Part shown: one piece after another, positions 35,354 through 47,295 of the stretch
Layout: the number at the start of each line of letters is the position of its first letter
Numbering within the stretch: position 1 is the stretch's first letter
Assembly: GCA_965263165.1 (NCBI GenBank)
Contig: OZ253584.1
Span: 1,612,001 to 1,676,000 of the forward strand
DNA length: 64,000 nucleotides
Direction: 5' to 3'
Source of the DNA: SAR202-VII-2 sp965263165
Lineage (GTDB): Bacteria; Chloroflexota; Dehalococcoidia; Lucifugimonadales; SAR202-VII-2
Program-made: the position numbers and the translations under genes
The notes under the pieces: generated by a model
Databases searched by the model: none
What the model saw: the letters and a program-made list of their open reading frames with translations, nothing else
Told to the model about the DNA's origin: nothing

Positions 35354-36604
35354 ATGTTGTCCTTGGAAGAAAACAAGCGGTTGACGCAGGTTGGGCCGGG
35401 CACGCCGATGGGCGCCCTTATGCGCCGCTACTGGCATCCGATGGCCCCCGTCCTGGAGCTCGAGGAGAACCCCACCAAGGAAATCCGGCTCTTGGGCGAA
35501 GACCTCGTCCTGTATAGAGACCGCTCCGGCGGCTATGGGCTCATCGAGCGCTTCTGCGCCCACCGCCGGGTGAACCTGGCTTACGGGATCCCCGAGGAGC
35601 GCGGCCTGCGCTGCATGTATCACGGCTGGCTGTACGACGAGACAGGCCAGTGCGTCGAGCAGCCCTTCGAGGAAACGGTCAGGCCCGGGGCCAGGTTCAA
35701 GGACAAGATCAAGCTAAAGGGCTACCCCGTCCGGGAGTTTGCTGGCCTGTTGTGGGCCTACATGGGACCCGAGCCGGTCCCCCTGATCACGCAATGGGAG
35801 CCGCTGGTGCGGGACAACGTAGTGCGGGAGATCGTGGTCAGCCCCCTTCAGTGCAACTGGCTTCAGTGCCAGGAGAATTCTGTCGACCCGATCCACGTTG
35901 AGTGGACGCACGTGTACTACACAGCCTACCAGCAACAGCGGCTGGGTGACTTCGAAAACGTCATTCCCTCCACCAGGATCAAGCATGAAAAGATCGGGTT
36001 CTCCGAATTCCCCCATGGGATTATCAGGCGAAGGGTCCTTCAGGGACAGACCGAGGACGACAAGGAATGGAAGACAGGCCATCCGCTGCTCTTCCCCAAC
36101 ATAAACTGGGCCAGCGCCGGCCCGCACCTGATCTTCCAGTTCAGGGTTCCCGCCGACGATGAGAACACGACGCACATCACGTGCTACGTCTACACTCCCC
36201 CGCCGGAAGAACAGGCCCCAAAGCAGGACAACGTTCCCTATCGCTACGTATCTCGGGCCGATACCGACGGCCGGCCCAACCTGACGTACGTTTTGGAGCA
36301 GGACAAGCTCGCATGGGAGAGCCAGGGGCTCACCATGGACAGAAGCCAGGAGCATCTCGGGGCCTCCGACGAGGGGCTCATCATGCTCCGGAGGCTGCTT
36401 CGGGAGCAGATGGACGTCGTTGAAGACGGCGGCGACCCCATGAACGTGATGCGCCAAGACCATCTCATTGAGCTGCCCATGGAGCGGCTCACCCTTGGCC
36501 GCAACTTGAGGGAAGCCCACATGAAATACATCCCCGTGGAGATCGGCGAGACGCCTGCCTTGGCCGAGATCAATGAGGTGATGGCTAGCTGGAATGGCGG
36601 CTGA
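35354..36604 (+). CDS. Rieske non-heme iron oxygenase, alpha subunit (phthalate dioxygenase-like)
   Basis: 416 residues from ATG 35354 with AGGAGG at 35342. The Rieske cluster uses Cys68, His70, Cys87 and His90 (FCAHRR and RCMYHGW). The mononuclear iron site follows in ENSVDPIHVEWTH, giving the usual D-X2-H-X3-4-H pattern. This family hydroxylates or demethylates aromatic or alicyclic compounds with electrons from a reductase that is not encoded nearby. It lies alone between an IS5 element and a divergent ABC operon. Substrate not predictable. Confidence 0.92.
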   Translation: MLSLEENKRLTQVGPGTPMGALMRRYWHPMAPVLELEENPTKEIRLLGEDLVLYRDRSGGYGLIERFCAHRRVNLAYGIPEERGLRCMYHGWLYDETGQCVEQPFEETVRPGARFKDKIKLKGYPVREFAGLLWAYMGPEPVPLITQWEPLVRDNVVREIVVSPLQCNWLQCQENSVDPIHVEWTHVYYTAYQQQRLGDFENVIPSTRIKHEKIGFSEFPHGIIRRRVLQGQTEDDKEWKTGHPLLFPNINWASAGPHLIFQFRVPADDENTTHITCYVYTPPPEEQAPKQDNVPYRYVSRADTDGRPNLTYVLEQDKLAWESQGLTMDRSQEHLGASDEGLIMLRRLLREQMDVVEDGGDPMNVMRQDHLIELPMERLTLGRNLREAHMKYIPVEIGETPALAEINEVMASWNGG

Positions 36605-36614
36605 GGCTAGCTAG

Positions 36615-36712
36615 TACTCCCCAGGGACGTTGTTCCAAGCGCGAGGCAGGAGAATCATCCCTCCCCCGCAGCCGGTGAAGGTTGGGATGGGGGTCGCGAC
36701 CAACCTCTCTGA
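36615..36712 (+). repeat. Dispersed repeat family 4, copy 2
   Basis: Matches 250-355 over about 100 bp (CCCAGGGACGTT, AAGCGCGAGGC, AAGGTTGGGATGGGG, AACCTCTC). Lies 10 bp after the Rieske stop codon. Confidence 0.6.
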
Positions 36713-36749
36713 GAACTGCCGCTTCCGCTGCGGATAGGAAAGAGGCGCC

Positions 36750-38546
36750 TCAGGCGGGCGCCACCCCGAAGTTGGCCTCGTACAGATGGGCGTAAAGGCC
36801 CCCCTTAGCCATGAGTTGGGTGTGGGAGCCGCTCTCGACAATGCAGCCCTCGTCCAGCACGACAACGAGGTCGGCGTTGCGGATCGTCGACAGCCGGTGG
36901 GCGATGATGAAGGACGTCCGGCCCCGGAGCAGGGTCTTCAAGGCCTCCTGTATCTGCGCCTCCGTTGCGCTGTCCACATTGGCCGTTGCTTCGTCTAGGA
37001 ACAGGATCCGCGGGTCGGCCACCAGGGCTCGCGCAAAGCTGATCAGTTGACGCTGGCCGATGCTGAGATTGGCGCCCCGCTCCTGAAGAATCGTCTCGTA
37101 GCCGTCCTCCAACTCCGAGATAAAGTCGTGTGCGCCAACCGCGCGAGATGCCAGTTCGATCTCCTCGGACGTGGCATGCACTCGGTTGTACCGGATGTTT
37201 TCCGTGACCGACGCCGAGAACAGGAAGGGTTCCTGAAGCACCATGCTCATCTGGCTGGCGAGGGATTCCCGCTTCACCTGCCGCACGTCGCGCCCGTCCA
37301 CCAGAACGGCGCCGTCGATCACGTCGTAGAACCGCGCCACAAGAGCCGTCATCGATGTCTTGCCGGCCCCAGTGGGCCCAACGAGCGCAACGCTCTGGCC
37401 GGGCCTGACGTGCAGATTGACGTCCCGCAACACGGGCGAGCCCGGGATATAGTGAAAGTTCACGTGGTCGAACCGGACCTCTCCCCGCAGCTTGGGCAAC
37501 TCGACCGCATCCCGAGCGTCGACGATGTCCGGTTGGATGTCCATGAGTTGGAAGATGCGGGTGCCGGCCACCATGGCCCGCTGGAGCTGTGTGTACTGCA
37601 TCGTCAGGTTGCGGATGGGATCGAAGAAGCGTTGCACGTATATCGCGAATGCCACCAGCGCTCCAATGGCCAGCGACCCTTCCAGCACCATCGCCCCGCC
37701 GAAGACGACCACTAGGGCCAGTCCCACGGCCATCAGCAACTCCGCCGCCGGCATCAGCGACGACGACAGCCTGCTCGCTTGGAGGTTGGCGTCCAGGTGG
37801 TCGTGGTTCAGCCGGTCGAACCGCCTGAAGTTCACGTCCTCGCGGGTCAGGCTCTGGACGACCCTGACACCGGAGATGTTCTCTTGCAACGCCCCGTTGA
37901 CCACCGCAATGGCCCTCCGCACCCGGTCGAAGGAGTGACGGGCGTACCGTTGCCACACCAGGAGGACGATCATCAGCACAGGCAGAACCGTCAACGTGAT
38001 GGCCGCCAGCTTGACGTTCATGATGAACAGCACCACGACGATGCCCACCAGACTCAACAGGTCGGCGAAGCCGATGATCATGATGGACAGAAATTCCTGG
38101 AGCTGCTGCACGTCGTTTTGCACCCGCGACATGATGCGGCCCACCTCGAACCGGGAGAAGAACGTCAGCGACAACCGCTGAAGGTGGTCGAACATGTCCG
38201 TGCGGATGGCGTACAGCACGCCCTGGCTGATGTGGGCCATGAGGGCAAGGTGCGCATACTGGGTGACGTAGTTGATGGAAATGGTCCCCAGGAACAGCAG
38301 GGTGATGAACGTCAGGCCCTCGAGGTCCTGCCGGGTGATGATGGTGTCGATGGCGTAGCCCACGATCCACGGCGTGGCCACTTGCGCGCCTGACGAGATC
38401 AGCATGGTGACCACGGTCAGAGCGGTCAGCCGGCGGTAGGGAGAAAGGTACCTCAGGAACCGCGTTGCCACGCTGTGGGAGTACAGAGGGCCGCCCTCGT
38501 CGTCCTCGAGGCCCTTTCCCTGAGCGTAGACGAAGTGGCGGTTCAT
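36750..38546 (-). CDS. ABC exporter half, ATP-binding/permease (consensus Walker B partner)
   Basis: 598 residues: six-helix membrane domain (about 40-330) fused to an ATPase. Walker A GPTGAGKTS, Walker B ILFLDEATANVD with the catalytic Glu, H-loop IIAHRLST. Its signature reads LSIGQRQ instead of LSGGQ. It overlaps the upstream exporter gene by 4 bp. In known heterodimeric exporters (TM287/288, BmrCD) one ATP site is degenerate; here this altered signature would face the partner's altered Walker B, which fits that design. Exports lipid or drug-like molecules; substrate unknown. Confidence 0.92.
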   Translation of the reverse strand: MNRHFVYAQGKGLEDDEGGPLYSHSVATRFLRYLSPYRRLTALTVVTMLISSGAQVATPWIVGYAIDTIITRQDLEGLTFITLLFLGTISINYVTQYAHLALMAHISQGVLYAIRTDMFDHLQRLSLTFFSRFEVGRIMSRVQNDVQQLQEFLSIMIIGFADLLSLVGIVVVLFIMNVKLAAITLTVLPVLMIVLLVWQRYARHSFDRVRRAIAVVNGALQENISGVRVVQSLTREDVNFRRFDRLNHDHLDANLQASRLSSSLMPAAELLMAVGLALVVVFGGAMVLEGSLAIGALVAFAIYVQRFFDPIRNLTMQYTQLQRAMVAGTRIFQLMDIQPDIVDARDAVELPKLRGEVRFDHVNFHYIPGSPVLRDVNLHVRPGQSVALVGPTGAGKTSMTALVARFYDVIDGAVLVDGRDVRQVKRESLASQMSMVLQEPFLFSASVTENIRYNRVHATSEEIELASRAVGAHDFISELEDGYETILQERGANLSIGQRQLISFARALVADPRILFLDEATANVDSATEAQIQEALKTLLRGRTSFIIAHRLSTIRNADLVVVLDEGCIVESGSHTQLMAKGGLYAHLYEANFGVAPA

Positions 38547-40336
38547 GCCGTCTCCCGCCCCTCGGCAACGGACTCCGAGCCCGCTCCGTCCATGTCCAGA
38601 GGGCCGTCGCTGTCCTGCGGGCGTAGTTGAAGGTCGTAGATGCGCCGGTAGCGGCCCCCCAGCGCCAGCAGTTCGTCGTGCGTTCCCTGTTCCACAATGA
38701 CGCCTCGCTCCATCACGACGAGCAGGTCCGCACTCCTTACCGTGGAGAGGCGGTGCGCAATCACCAGGGTGGTGCGTCCCTTGATCACCTCCGCGAGCGC
38801 CCGCTGAATCTGATGCTCCGTCCGGGCGTCAATGCTGGAGGTGGAGTCGTCCAGGATCAGGATGGGAGGGTTGATGAGGAGTGTGCGGGCGATCGCCAAG
38901 CGCTGGCGCTGACCGCCCGATAGGGTTACTCCGCGCTCTCCCACCCATGTGTCGTAGCCCTCCTCCAACGACGCCACGAAATCGTGGAACTGGGCAATCC
39001 TGGCCACCCGCTCAACATCCTCCTGGGTGGCCTCCGGCGCCCCGTAGGCAATGTTGTCCCGGATGGTGGCCGTAAACAGGAAGACATCTTGGAGCACTAT
39101 GCCCACATTGCGGCGGAGGGACTCCAAGGATAGGTCGCGAATGTCGAGACCGTCTATGGTAACCCGCCCGCCGCTGACGTCGTAGAACCGCGGAACCAGA
39201 TGAATCAGAGAGCTCTTGCCACTCCCCGGAGGTCCCAGCAGCGCAATCACCTGTCCAGGCTTTGCCTGAAGGCTCACGTCCCGCAGCGCCGGGCCGCGCC
39301 CGTTGTAGGACAAGGCGACCTGTTCGAAGGATACCTCTCCCCTGAAATGGTCCACGGAGACCGGGCTCGCTGACTCCTGCACGGGCGATTCGGCGTCCAG
39401 CACGTCGAAGATGCGCTGCCCGGCGGATGCCGCCCTCGAAAAGGTGTTCACCAGCCGTCCGGTGCTGCGCACGGGCAGGACCAGCATGCCCATATAGAAG
39501 ATGAACTGCGTAAGTTGCCCGGCCGTGATGTCTCCCTGCAACACCAGCCGTCCGCCGTACCAGACGATGAGGAGGATGGCGAGCGTGAAGGCAAGACTCA
39601 ACAGCGATGTTATGGACGCGTCCACCCGGTTGGCCTGATAGCTGAGGTCGGAAACCTCCCCCGCCTTGGCGTGGAACTTCTCCTCCTCATAGACCTCCGC
39701 GCCGAAGCCGCGCACCAGGCGGGCGCCGGTGAGGTTTTCCTGGAGGACCGTGACCATCTGGCCGAGGCTGGTTTGCACGCCGGTCCAAAGCTTGCGCAGC
39801 TTGCGGCTGGCCAGGATGGACCGCCAGATGCCTACCGGGACAAAGGCCAGGCTCAGGAGACCCAGTTGCCAGTGTGTCGTGAGCAGCAGAACGGCAACGC
39901 CCAGGAATAGGAGGCCGAGGTAGGCCCCTCTGAGCAGGCCCAGGTAGATGAACCACCGGACCCCCTCGATGTCTGAAGTCGCCTTGGACATCAGGTTTCC
40001 GGTCTGCTGCTGGTCATGGTAGGCAAACGAAAGCCGCTGCAACTTCTCGTAGAAGGAGTTGCGCAGGTCGTAGGCCACCCGCTGGGACACCCACTCCCCG
40101 AGGTAGCCCTGGCCGTACGTGAACACGCCCCTCAGGATGCTGACGCCGACAATCGCCAGCGCCATCCAGAGCAGGTTTATCCGCAGGCCGCTGGAGAGGA
40201 CGATGTCGATTGCATCCCCCAGCAGGCGGGGAATGAACAGCGATACGACGGTTGCGCCAAGGGTAGAAAGATAGGCGAGCAGGAACCGCCGACGATAGCG
40301 GAAGGCGTGGCGTGTCAATCTTGCGAGAACAGACAT
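38543..40336 (-). CDS. ABC exporter half, ATP-binding/permease (degenerate Walker B partner)
   Basis: 597 residues with a six-helix membrane domain (about 20-310) and an ATPase domain: Walker A GPPGSGKSS, canonical signature LSGGQRQR, but Walker B ILILDDSTSSID, where Asp replaces the catalytic Glu. That is the hallmark of the non-catalytic half of heterodimeric type IV exporters. Translation is coupled to the next gene (ATGA). A 5' leader hairpin lies just upstream. The pair likely works as one heterodimer in the membrane. Confidence 0.93.
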   Translation of the reverse strand: MSVLARLTRHAFRYRRRFLLAYLSTLGATVVSLFIPRLLGDAIDIVLSSGLRINLLWMALAIVGVSILRGVFTYGQGYLGEWVSQRVAYDLRNSFYEKLQRLSFAYHDQQQTGNLMSKATSDIEGVRWFIYLGLLRGAYLGLLFLGVAVLLLTTHWQLGLLSLAFVPVGIWRSILASRKLRKLWTGVQTSLGQMVTVLQENLTGARLVRGFGAEVYEEEKFHAKAGEVSDLSYQANRVDASITSLLSLAFTLAILLIVWYGGRLVLQGDITAGQLTQFIFYMGMLVLPVRSTGRLVNTFSRAASAGQRIFDVLDAESPVQESASPVSVDHFRGEVSFEQVALSYNGRGPALRDVSLQAKPGQVIALLGPPGSGKSSLIHLVPRFYDVSGGRVTIDGLDIRDLSLESLRRNVGIVLQDVFLFTATIRDNIAYGAPEATQEDVERVARIAQFHDFVASLEEGYDTWVGERGVTLSGGQRQRLAIARTLLINPPILILDDSTSSIDARTEHQIQRALAEVIKGRTTLVIAHRLSTVRSADLLVVMERGVIVEQGTHDELLALGGRYRRIYDLQLRPQDSDGPLDMDGAGSESVAEGRETA

Positions 40337-40356
40337 TCTGCGGAAGGGCGCCAGAG

Positions 40357-40384
40357 GGATGACCCCCGCGCAACGGGGGTCATC
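40357..40384 (-). promoter_or_regulatory. Leader hairpin of ABC exporter operon
   Basis: Perfect 11-bp stem GATGACCCCCG / CGGGGGTCATC with loop CGCAA, starting about 20 bp upstream of the ATG, between the start codon and a TATACT box at 40404-40399. It could be an attenuator or simply protect the transcript. Confidence 0.45.
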
Positions 40385-40646
40385 GTTGGAGTTAGTTCAG
40401 TATAGTACGTGACGCCAAAGCCCGCCACGTTCCAGGGCCGCCGCGGCGGCAGGCCAGCCGTGGGAAGGGGGGCCTTTGCTATGGACTCGACGCTCCAACT
40501 CCCGAACCCGCAGTTCGACGCCCGGCGGCGCGTTCGCCCAGAGCCAAACCCAGCTTGCCCATAGCCTACGACATGCGTACACTCGCAACGTTGCGGTCAA
40601 TTCCCTTGGGCACAGGCAACCCTTGCCCACAGGGGCCGCCAGCGCT

Positions 40647-41582
40647 ATGCCCTTTGACGCCATCATCACGCAGCGGGGGAACATGGGCGCCAGCGAAGTC
40701 TTCTTTGGCGACAACCTCTCCCTGATGGAGGGGTTGCCAACGGAGTCCGTCTCCCTCATCTACATCGACCCGCCGTTCAATACGGGCAGGGTTCAGTCTA
40801 GGACCCGCCTCAAGACGACCAGAGACCCCGATGGCGATAGAACGGGATTCCAGGGCGCCAGATACCGCACCGAACGAGGCGGGACTACGTCCTTCGTTGA
40901 TATGTTCGACGATTACCTTGCCTTCTTGGCGCCGCGCCTGAAGGAGGGGTACAGGCTGCTCAGCCCCACAGGGTCCTTCTATTTCCACATTGACTTCCGA
41001 GAGGTCCACTACGTGAAGGTGCTTCTTGATGGTATCTTCGGCCGGGACAGCTTCTTGAACGAAATCATCTGGGCATATGACTACGGGGGCCGCTCCAAGC
41101 GTAGGTGGCCCGCAAAGCACGACAATATCCTGCTGTATGTGAAAGACCCGGAGCGCTATACGTTCAACACCGACGCTGTGGACCGGATTCCCTATATGGC
41201 GCCTGGACTGGTTGGCCCTGAGAAGGCGGCGCGGGGCAAGTTGCCCACTGATGTTTGGTGGCAAACGATTGTTCCCCCTGGGGGCAAGGAAAGCACCGGC
41301 TACGCCACCCAGAAGCCGCTGGCCCTCCTGAAGCGGATCGTGGTGGCGTCCTCCAATCCTGGCGAAACGGTGATGGACTTCTTTGCCGGAAGTGGGACAA
41401 CCGGAGTGGCGGCGTATCAGCAGGGCAGGCCGTTTCTTCTCATGGACGACAATGAAGAAGCCATCAGGGTCATGGCGAAACGATTCGATGGCCTGCCTGA
41501 TGTTCATTTCCCCGACTTCGACCCCACTGCTGAGGCATTGAGGCGCAACGAGGCTCGGCGAGCCTGTCCTCAGACTGCCTGA
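40647..41582 (+). CDS. Site-specific DNA methyltransferase, beta class (N6-adenine or N4-cytosine)
   Basis: 311 residues from ATG 40647 (ATG 40683 is an alternative; the frame is open further upstream without homology). The catalytic motif IV, YIDPPFNTG near residue 38, precedes the AdoMet motif I, DFFAGSGTTG near 243, which is the beta-class order. A GRDSFLNEIIW segment and TQKPLALLKRIV are also typical. No restriction enzyme is nearby, so it looks like an orphan methylase, possibly regulatory. Recognition site unknown. Confidence 0.9.
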   Translation: MPFDAIITQRGNMGASEVFFGDNLSLMEGLPTESVSLIYIDPPFNTGRVQSRTRLKTTRDPDGDRTGFQGARYRTERGGTTSFVDMFDDYLAFLAPRLKEGYRLLSPTGSFYFHIDFREVHYVKVLLDGIFGRDSFLNEIIWAYDYGGRSKRRWPAKHDNILLYVKDPERYTFNTDAVDRIPYMAPGLVGPEKAARGKLPTDVWWQTIVPPGGKESTGYATQKPLALLKRIVVASSNPGETVMDFFAGSGTTGVAAYQQGRPFLLMDDNEEAIRVMAKRFDGLPDVHFPDFDPTAEALRRNEARRACPQTA

Positions 41583-41612
41583 GCGAGTCGCGACCACCCT
41601 GGCGGTTGGCCC

Positions 41613-41641
41613 TTGACGGCGGACGGAGGCGGGGCTATACT
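41613..41641 (+). promoter_or_regulatory. 23S rRNA promoter
   Basis: TTGACG at 41613-41618, 17-bp spacer, TATACT at 41636-41641; about 128 nt of leader before the 23S 5' end. Shows the 23S gene has its own promoter. Confidence 0.7.
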
Positions 41642-41775
41642 TGCCGTGGACTCAAGTCCAACAGATTGCATTCGGCTCCGGCCCCGGCCGCTTGGAGCGG
41701 CTCTTGGTCGGAATAGGATGCTTGCACGTTAACAAGGGAAGAGAGAGAGGAAGGCATCACGGGCCGAAAAGTAAG

Positions 41776-44793
<3,018 letters not shown>

Positions 44794-44900
44794 TTTCCTT
44801 CGGCTCGTGATGCATTCCTCTCTCCCCCTTGGACAACGAGAGCCGGCCTCGCGCCGCTGCTCCCCCTCTGGGAACGGCGCCAGCCCCGGCTCGTATCCGG

Positions 44901-44975
44901 CGCGGGGTGGAGCAGTGGCAGCTCGTCGGGCTCATAACCCGAAGGTCGTTGGTTCGAATCCAACCCCCGCTACCA
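44901..44975 (+). tRNA. Initiator tRNA-fMet (CAT)
   Basis: 75 nt with encoded CCA. Anticodon CAT in loop CTCATAA. Initiator features are present: C1 faces U72 (no Watson-Crick pair), three G-C pairs next to the anticodon loop (GGG / CCC) and A11-U24 in the D stem. TTCGAAT T-loop. It lies about 108 bp after the 23S and is followed by a terminator. Confidence 0.95.
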
Positions 44976-44990
44976 AACCTCGCAGAATTA

Positions 44991-45018
44991 GGGCCCCCGG
45001 CATCAGCGCCGGGGGCCC
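44991..45018 (+). terminator. Intrinsic terminator after tRNA-fMet
   Basis: Stem GGGCCCCCGGC / GCCGGGGGCCC, followed by TTCTCGTT. Confidence 0.88.
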
Positions 45019-45199
45019 TTCTCGTTCACCAGCCGCCCCGAGGACCCGGCCCGCGTGGGCCGGAAGGGCGCTCTGTGGTAGACTAGCCAATCAGTTCCGG
45101 ACCTCGCCCGGCGTCCATTCCCCGCCTGCAACCGGCCGGAGCTGGGCCAACCGCCCCGCGAGGCCGCAGGGCCTCGCCACAGAGACGCAAGGAGGAGCT

Positions 45200-46198
45200 A
45201 TGGTCAACTTCTACGACAACTGGCTGGGCTTGTGGGACAAGGCGACGGAAGAAAAAGCCAGCGCCCGCAAGGTGATCCACGCGGAAGAGGTCGAATGGGT
45301 CAGCACGCCTCAGGATGCCCGCGTGGGACTGCTGGCGTCGCCGGAGACGGGCTTCCGCACCTGGGGCACGGTCACCATGCTCGCCGAAATCCCCGTCGGA
45401 TGGAACACTGGAAAGCATATCCACGGCGAGGAGGGCGTTCACATCGTTGAGGGCGAGGGTTTCAGCGTCATCAACGGCGTGCGCTACGATTGGGACAAGG
45501 GCGCCACCCTATGGGTGCCCTTCGGCGCTGAACACCAGCACTTCAACACCGGCCCCGAGCCTGCCCTGTACTATTCCGTCATGGCGGTGCATCTGGAACA
45601 CTTCGTGGGTCTGCACAAGATGGAGCAGTTGGAGGAGTGCGGGTATACGGAGTACTTTCCCGAGGTGGAGGCATCCACCGACGGATTGGACCCAGCCGGC
45701 AGACGCATCTCCCTGCGATGGGACGATGCTCCGCGGCGGGACGGGGGGGAAGATGCTTCCAAGAAAAACGAGGCCGCTCACTTCACCGGCGACACCAACG
45801 AGGCAACGAAGGCGGCCCACCATGCCTTCATGCTGGGCTTCATGGGGTCTCCCAGGGCCGGGCAGGGGTTCCACAACAAAGAGATCGAGATCAGCGGCGT
45901 GCTGGGCGACTCTCCGCACAGCCACGGAGGCAGACACGCCCACATGGAAGCGATCCTCTACGTCCTTCAGGGCGAGGGCTACACCATCATGGACGGCGAG
46001 AAAGTCGAATGGAAGAAGGGCTCATGCTTCCACGTGCAGGGCCCCCAGACGATGCACCAGCACTTCGTGACCAGCGACGTGCCCTCCCATCTGCTGCGGA
46101 CGGCGCCGGGGATCCGGGCCCACTTCTTCCAGGAGGTTGCCAAGGAGCGCTTTCCCTACTTGGTGTTCGAAGGCGCCGGACCCACCCCAAGAGCGTAA
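45200..46198 (+). CDS. Double-cupin protein (gentisate-dioxygenase-like)
   Basis: 332 residues from ATG 45200 with GGAGGA at 45191. Two cupin barrels: the first has GKHIHGEEGVHIVEGEGF and PFGAEHQHFN, the second HSHGGRHAHMEAILYVLQGEGY and QTMHQHF. Each keeps the His-X-His-X4-Glu and late His metal ligands. The bicupin layout resembles gentisate 1,2-dioxygenase and related ring-cleaving enzymes, but the sequence is not close enough to name a substrate. Monocistronic. Confidence 0.83.
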   Translation: MVNFYDNWLGLWDKATEEKASARKVIHAEEVEWVSTPQDARVGLLASPETGFRTWGTVTMLAEIPVGWNTGKHIHGEEGVHIVEGEGFSVINGVRYDWDKGATLWVPFGAEHQHFNTGPEPALYYSVMAVHLEHFVGLHKMEQLEECGYTEYFPEVEASTDGLDPAGRRISLRWDDAPRRDGGEDASKKNEAAHFTGDTNEATKAAHHAFMLGFMGSPRAGQGFHNKEIEISGVLGDSPHSHGGRHAHMEAILYVLQGEGYTIMDGEKVEWKKGSCFHVQGPQTMHQHFVTSDVPSHLLRTAPGIRAHFFQEVAKERFPYLVFEGAGPTPRA

Positions 46199-46244
46199 GC
46201 CGGGGCCGGACTACAGCTCCGGGGCGGCGTTTCCCAAGCGCTGC

Positions 46245-47138
46245 TCACCATCCCGACCAGTTGCGCAGAAACAGCTTCAGGTCGTCGGCGAAGCCGGCGT
46301 TGAACCGCCCCTCGTCTGGGCCGCCGTCCGCCAGCCAGAAGTGACCCGCGCCTTGCACCGCCAGGTGCCTGACCACCACGCCGGTCCTCTTGAGGTGCTG
46401 GGCGAACACCAACGATTGCGCCTGGTGGTCAACGACGTCGTCGAGCGTTCCGTATGCCAGGAGCCAATGGGTGCCCTGTGCATTCTGCGTTGATGCGTGA
46501 TACAGCGGTGACGCCAGGTAGAACAGCTCCCGCTGGCTCATCGGGGAGCCGCCGAGGTACTTCTCGGTAATGTGGTCGTTCGTCCTGCTCAGTTGGTCGT
46601 GCTCCCACTGCTGGACCATGTCGAAGATGCCCACCACCGGGATGGCCATGTTCAGCTTCGCCGGCAGGTGGCTGTAGGGATCCCCGGGGATGGCATGCGC
46701 GAAGGCCTCGTGGTCCCCGGCCAACGCCAGCATGGCGACGAGGTGGCCTCCGGCCGACACCCCCATGCCTCCGATGCGCTCCGCGTCCACTTTGAGTTCG
46801 GAAGCCCGGCCTCGCAGGTATTGGATGCCGCTCCGCACGTCATCAAGGCTCTCGTAGAAGGTGGGCTTCCCCGGCGCCGACAACCGGTACGAAATAGCGA
46901 AGGCAACGATTCCCTGCCGCGCCAGGAACGGCCCCCACCTCAGCCACTGCTCCTTGGAGCCTCGCTGCCACCCGCCGCCGAAGACGAGAAGCAGGGCCGG
47001 GAAAGGACCAGGCCCGGCGGGGCTGTAGAGGTCCGCCTTGAGTTCCACTCCATCATGGACGGCCACCACGATATCCCGGGTGATCTCGATGTCTTCGCCG
47101 CCGGCGGGAGGATCCAGAGGATTGTTGGGGTAGGGCAT
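46245..47138 (-). CDS. Alpha/beta hydrolase (BD-FAE / esterase-lipase type)
   Basis: 297 residues. The oxyanion region LVFGGGWQRGS replaces HGGG, the nucleophile elbow is GVSAGG near residue 134, the acid is likely Asp in YGTLDDVVDHQ and the base His in QGAGHFW. No signal peptide is seen. It hydrolyses an ester, perhaps of a small organic acid. Convergent with the cupin gene. A TATACT box lies at 47181-47176. Confidence 0.88.
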   Translation of the reverse strand: MPYPNNPLDPPAGGEDIEITRDIVVAVHDGVELKADLYSPAGPGPFPALLLVFGGGWQRGSKEQWLRWGPFLARQGIVAFAISYRLSAPGKPTFYESLDDVRSGIQYLRGRASELKVDAERIGGMGVSAGGHLVAMLALAGDHEAFAHAIPGDPYSHLPAKLNMAIPVVGIFDMVQQWEHDQLSRTNDHITEKYLGGSPMSQRELFYLASPLYHASTQNAQGTHWLLAYGTLDDVVDHQAQSLVFAQHLKRTGVVVRHLAVQGAGHFWLADGGPDEGRFNAGFADDLKLFLRNWSGW

Positions 47139-47295
47139 GACGACCCCTCCGTGTGGCTTGCTGGAGATGGCCCGTAGTATAGCGCGTTGACCGCACGAGG
47201 GGGGGTGTGCTCGCCCCAGTGGCGCCGATTTGGGCTGCTATACTTGCTGCGGGTGGTCCGAGTGGCCGCCGAATCCGTCCCACTCTGGAGCGCGC

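Noticed and set aside
36805..38697. Long second frame on the minus strand through the ABC exporter
   Set aside because: Shadow of the exporter in another frame; Arg/Pro/His-rich and without motifs.
44794..45199. 5S rRNA downstream of 23S
   Set aside because: No 5S-like sequence or structure found; only tRNA-fMet and its terminator.
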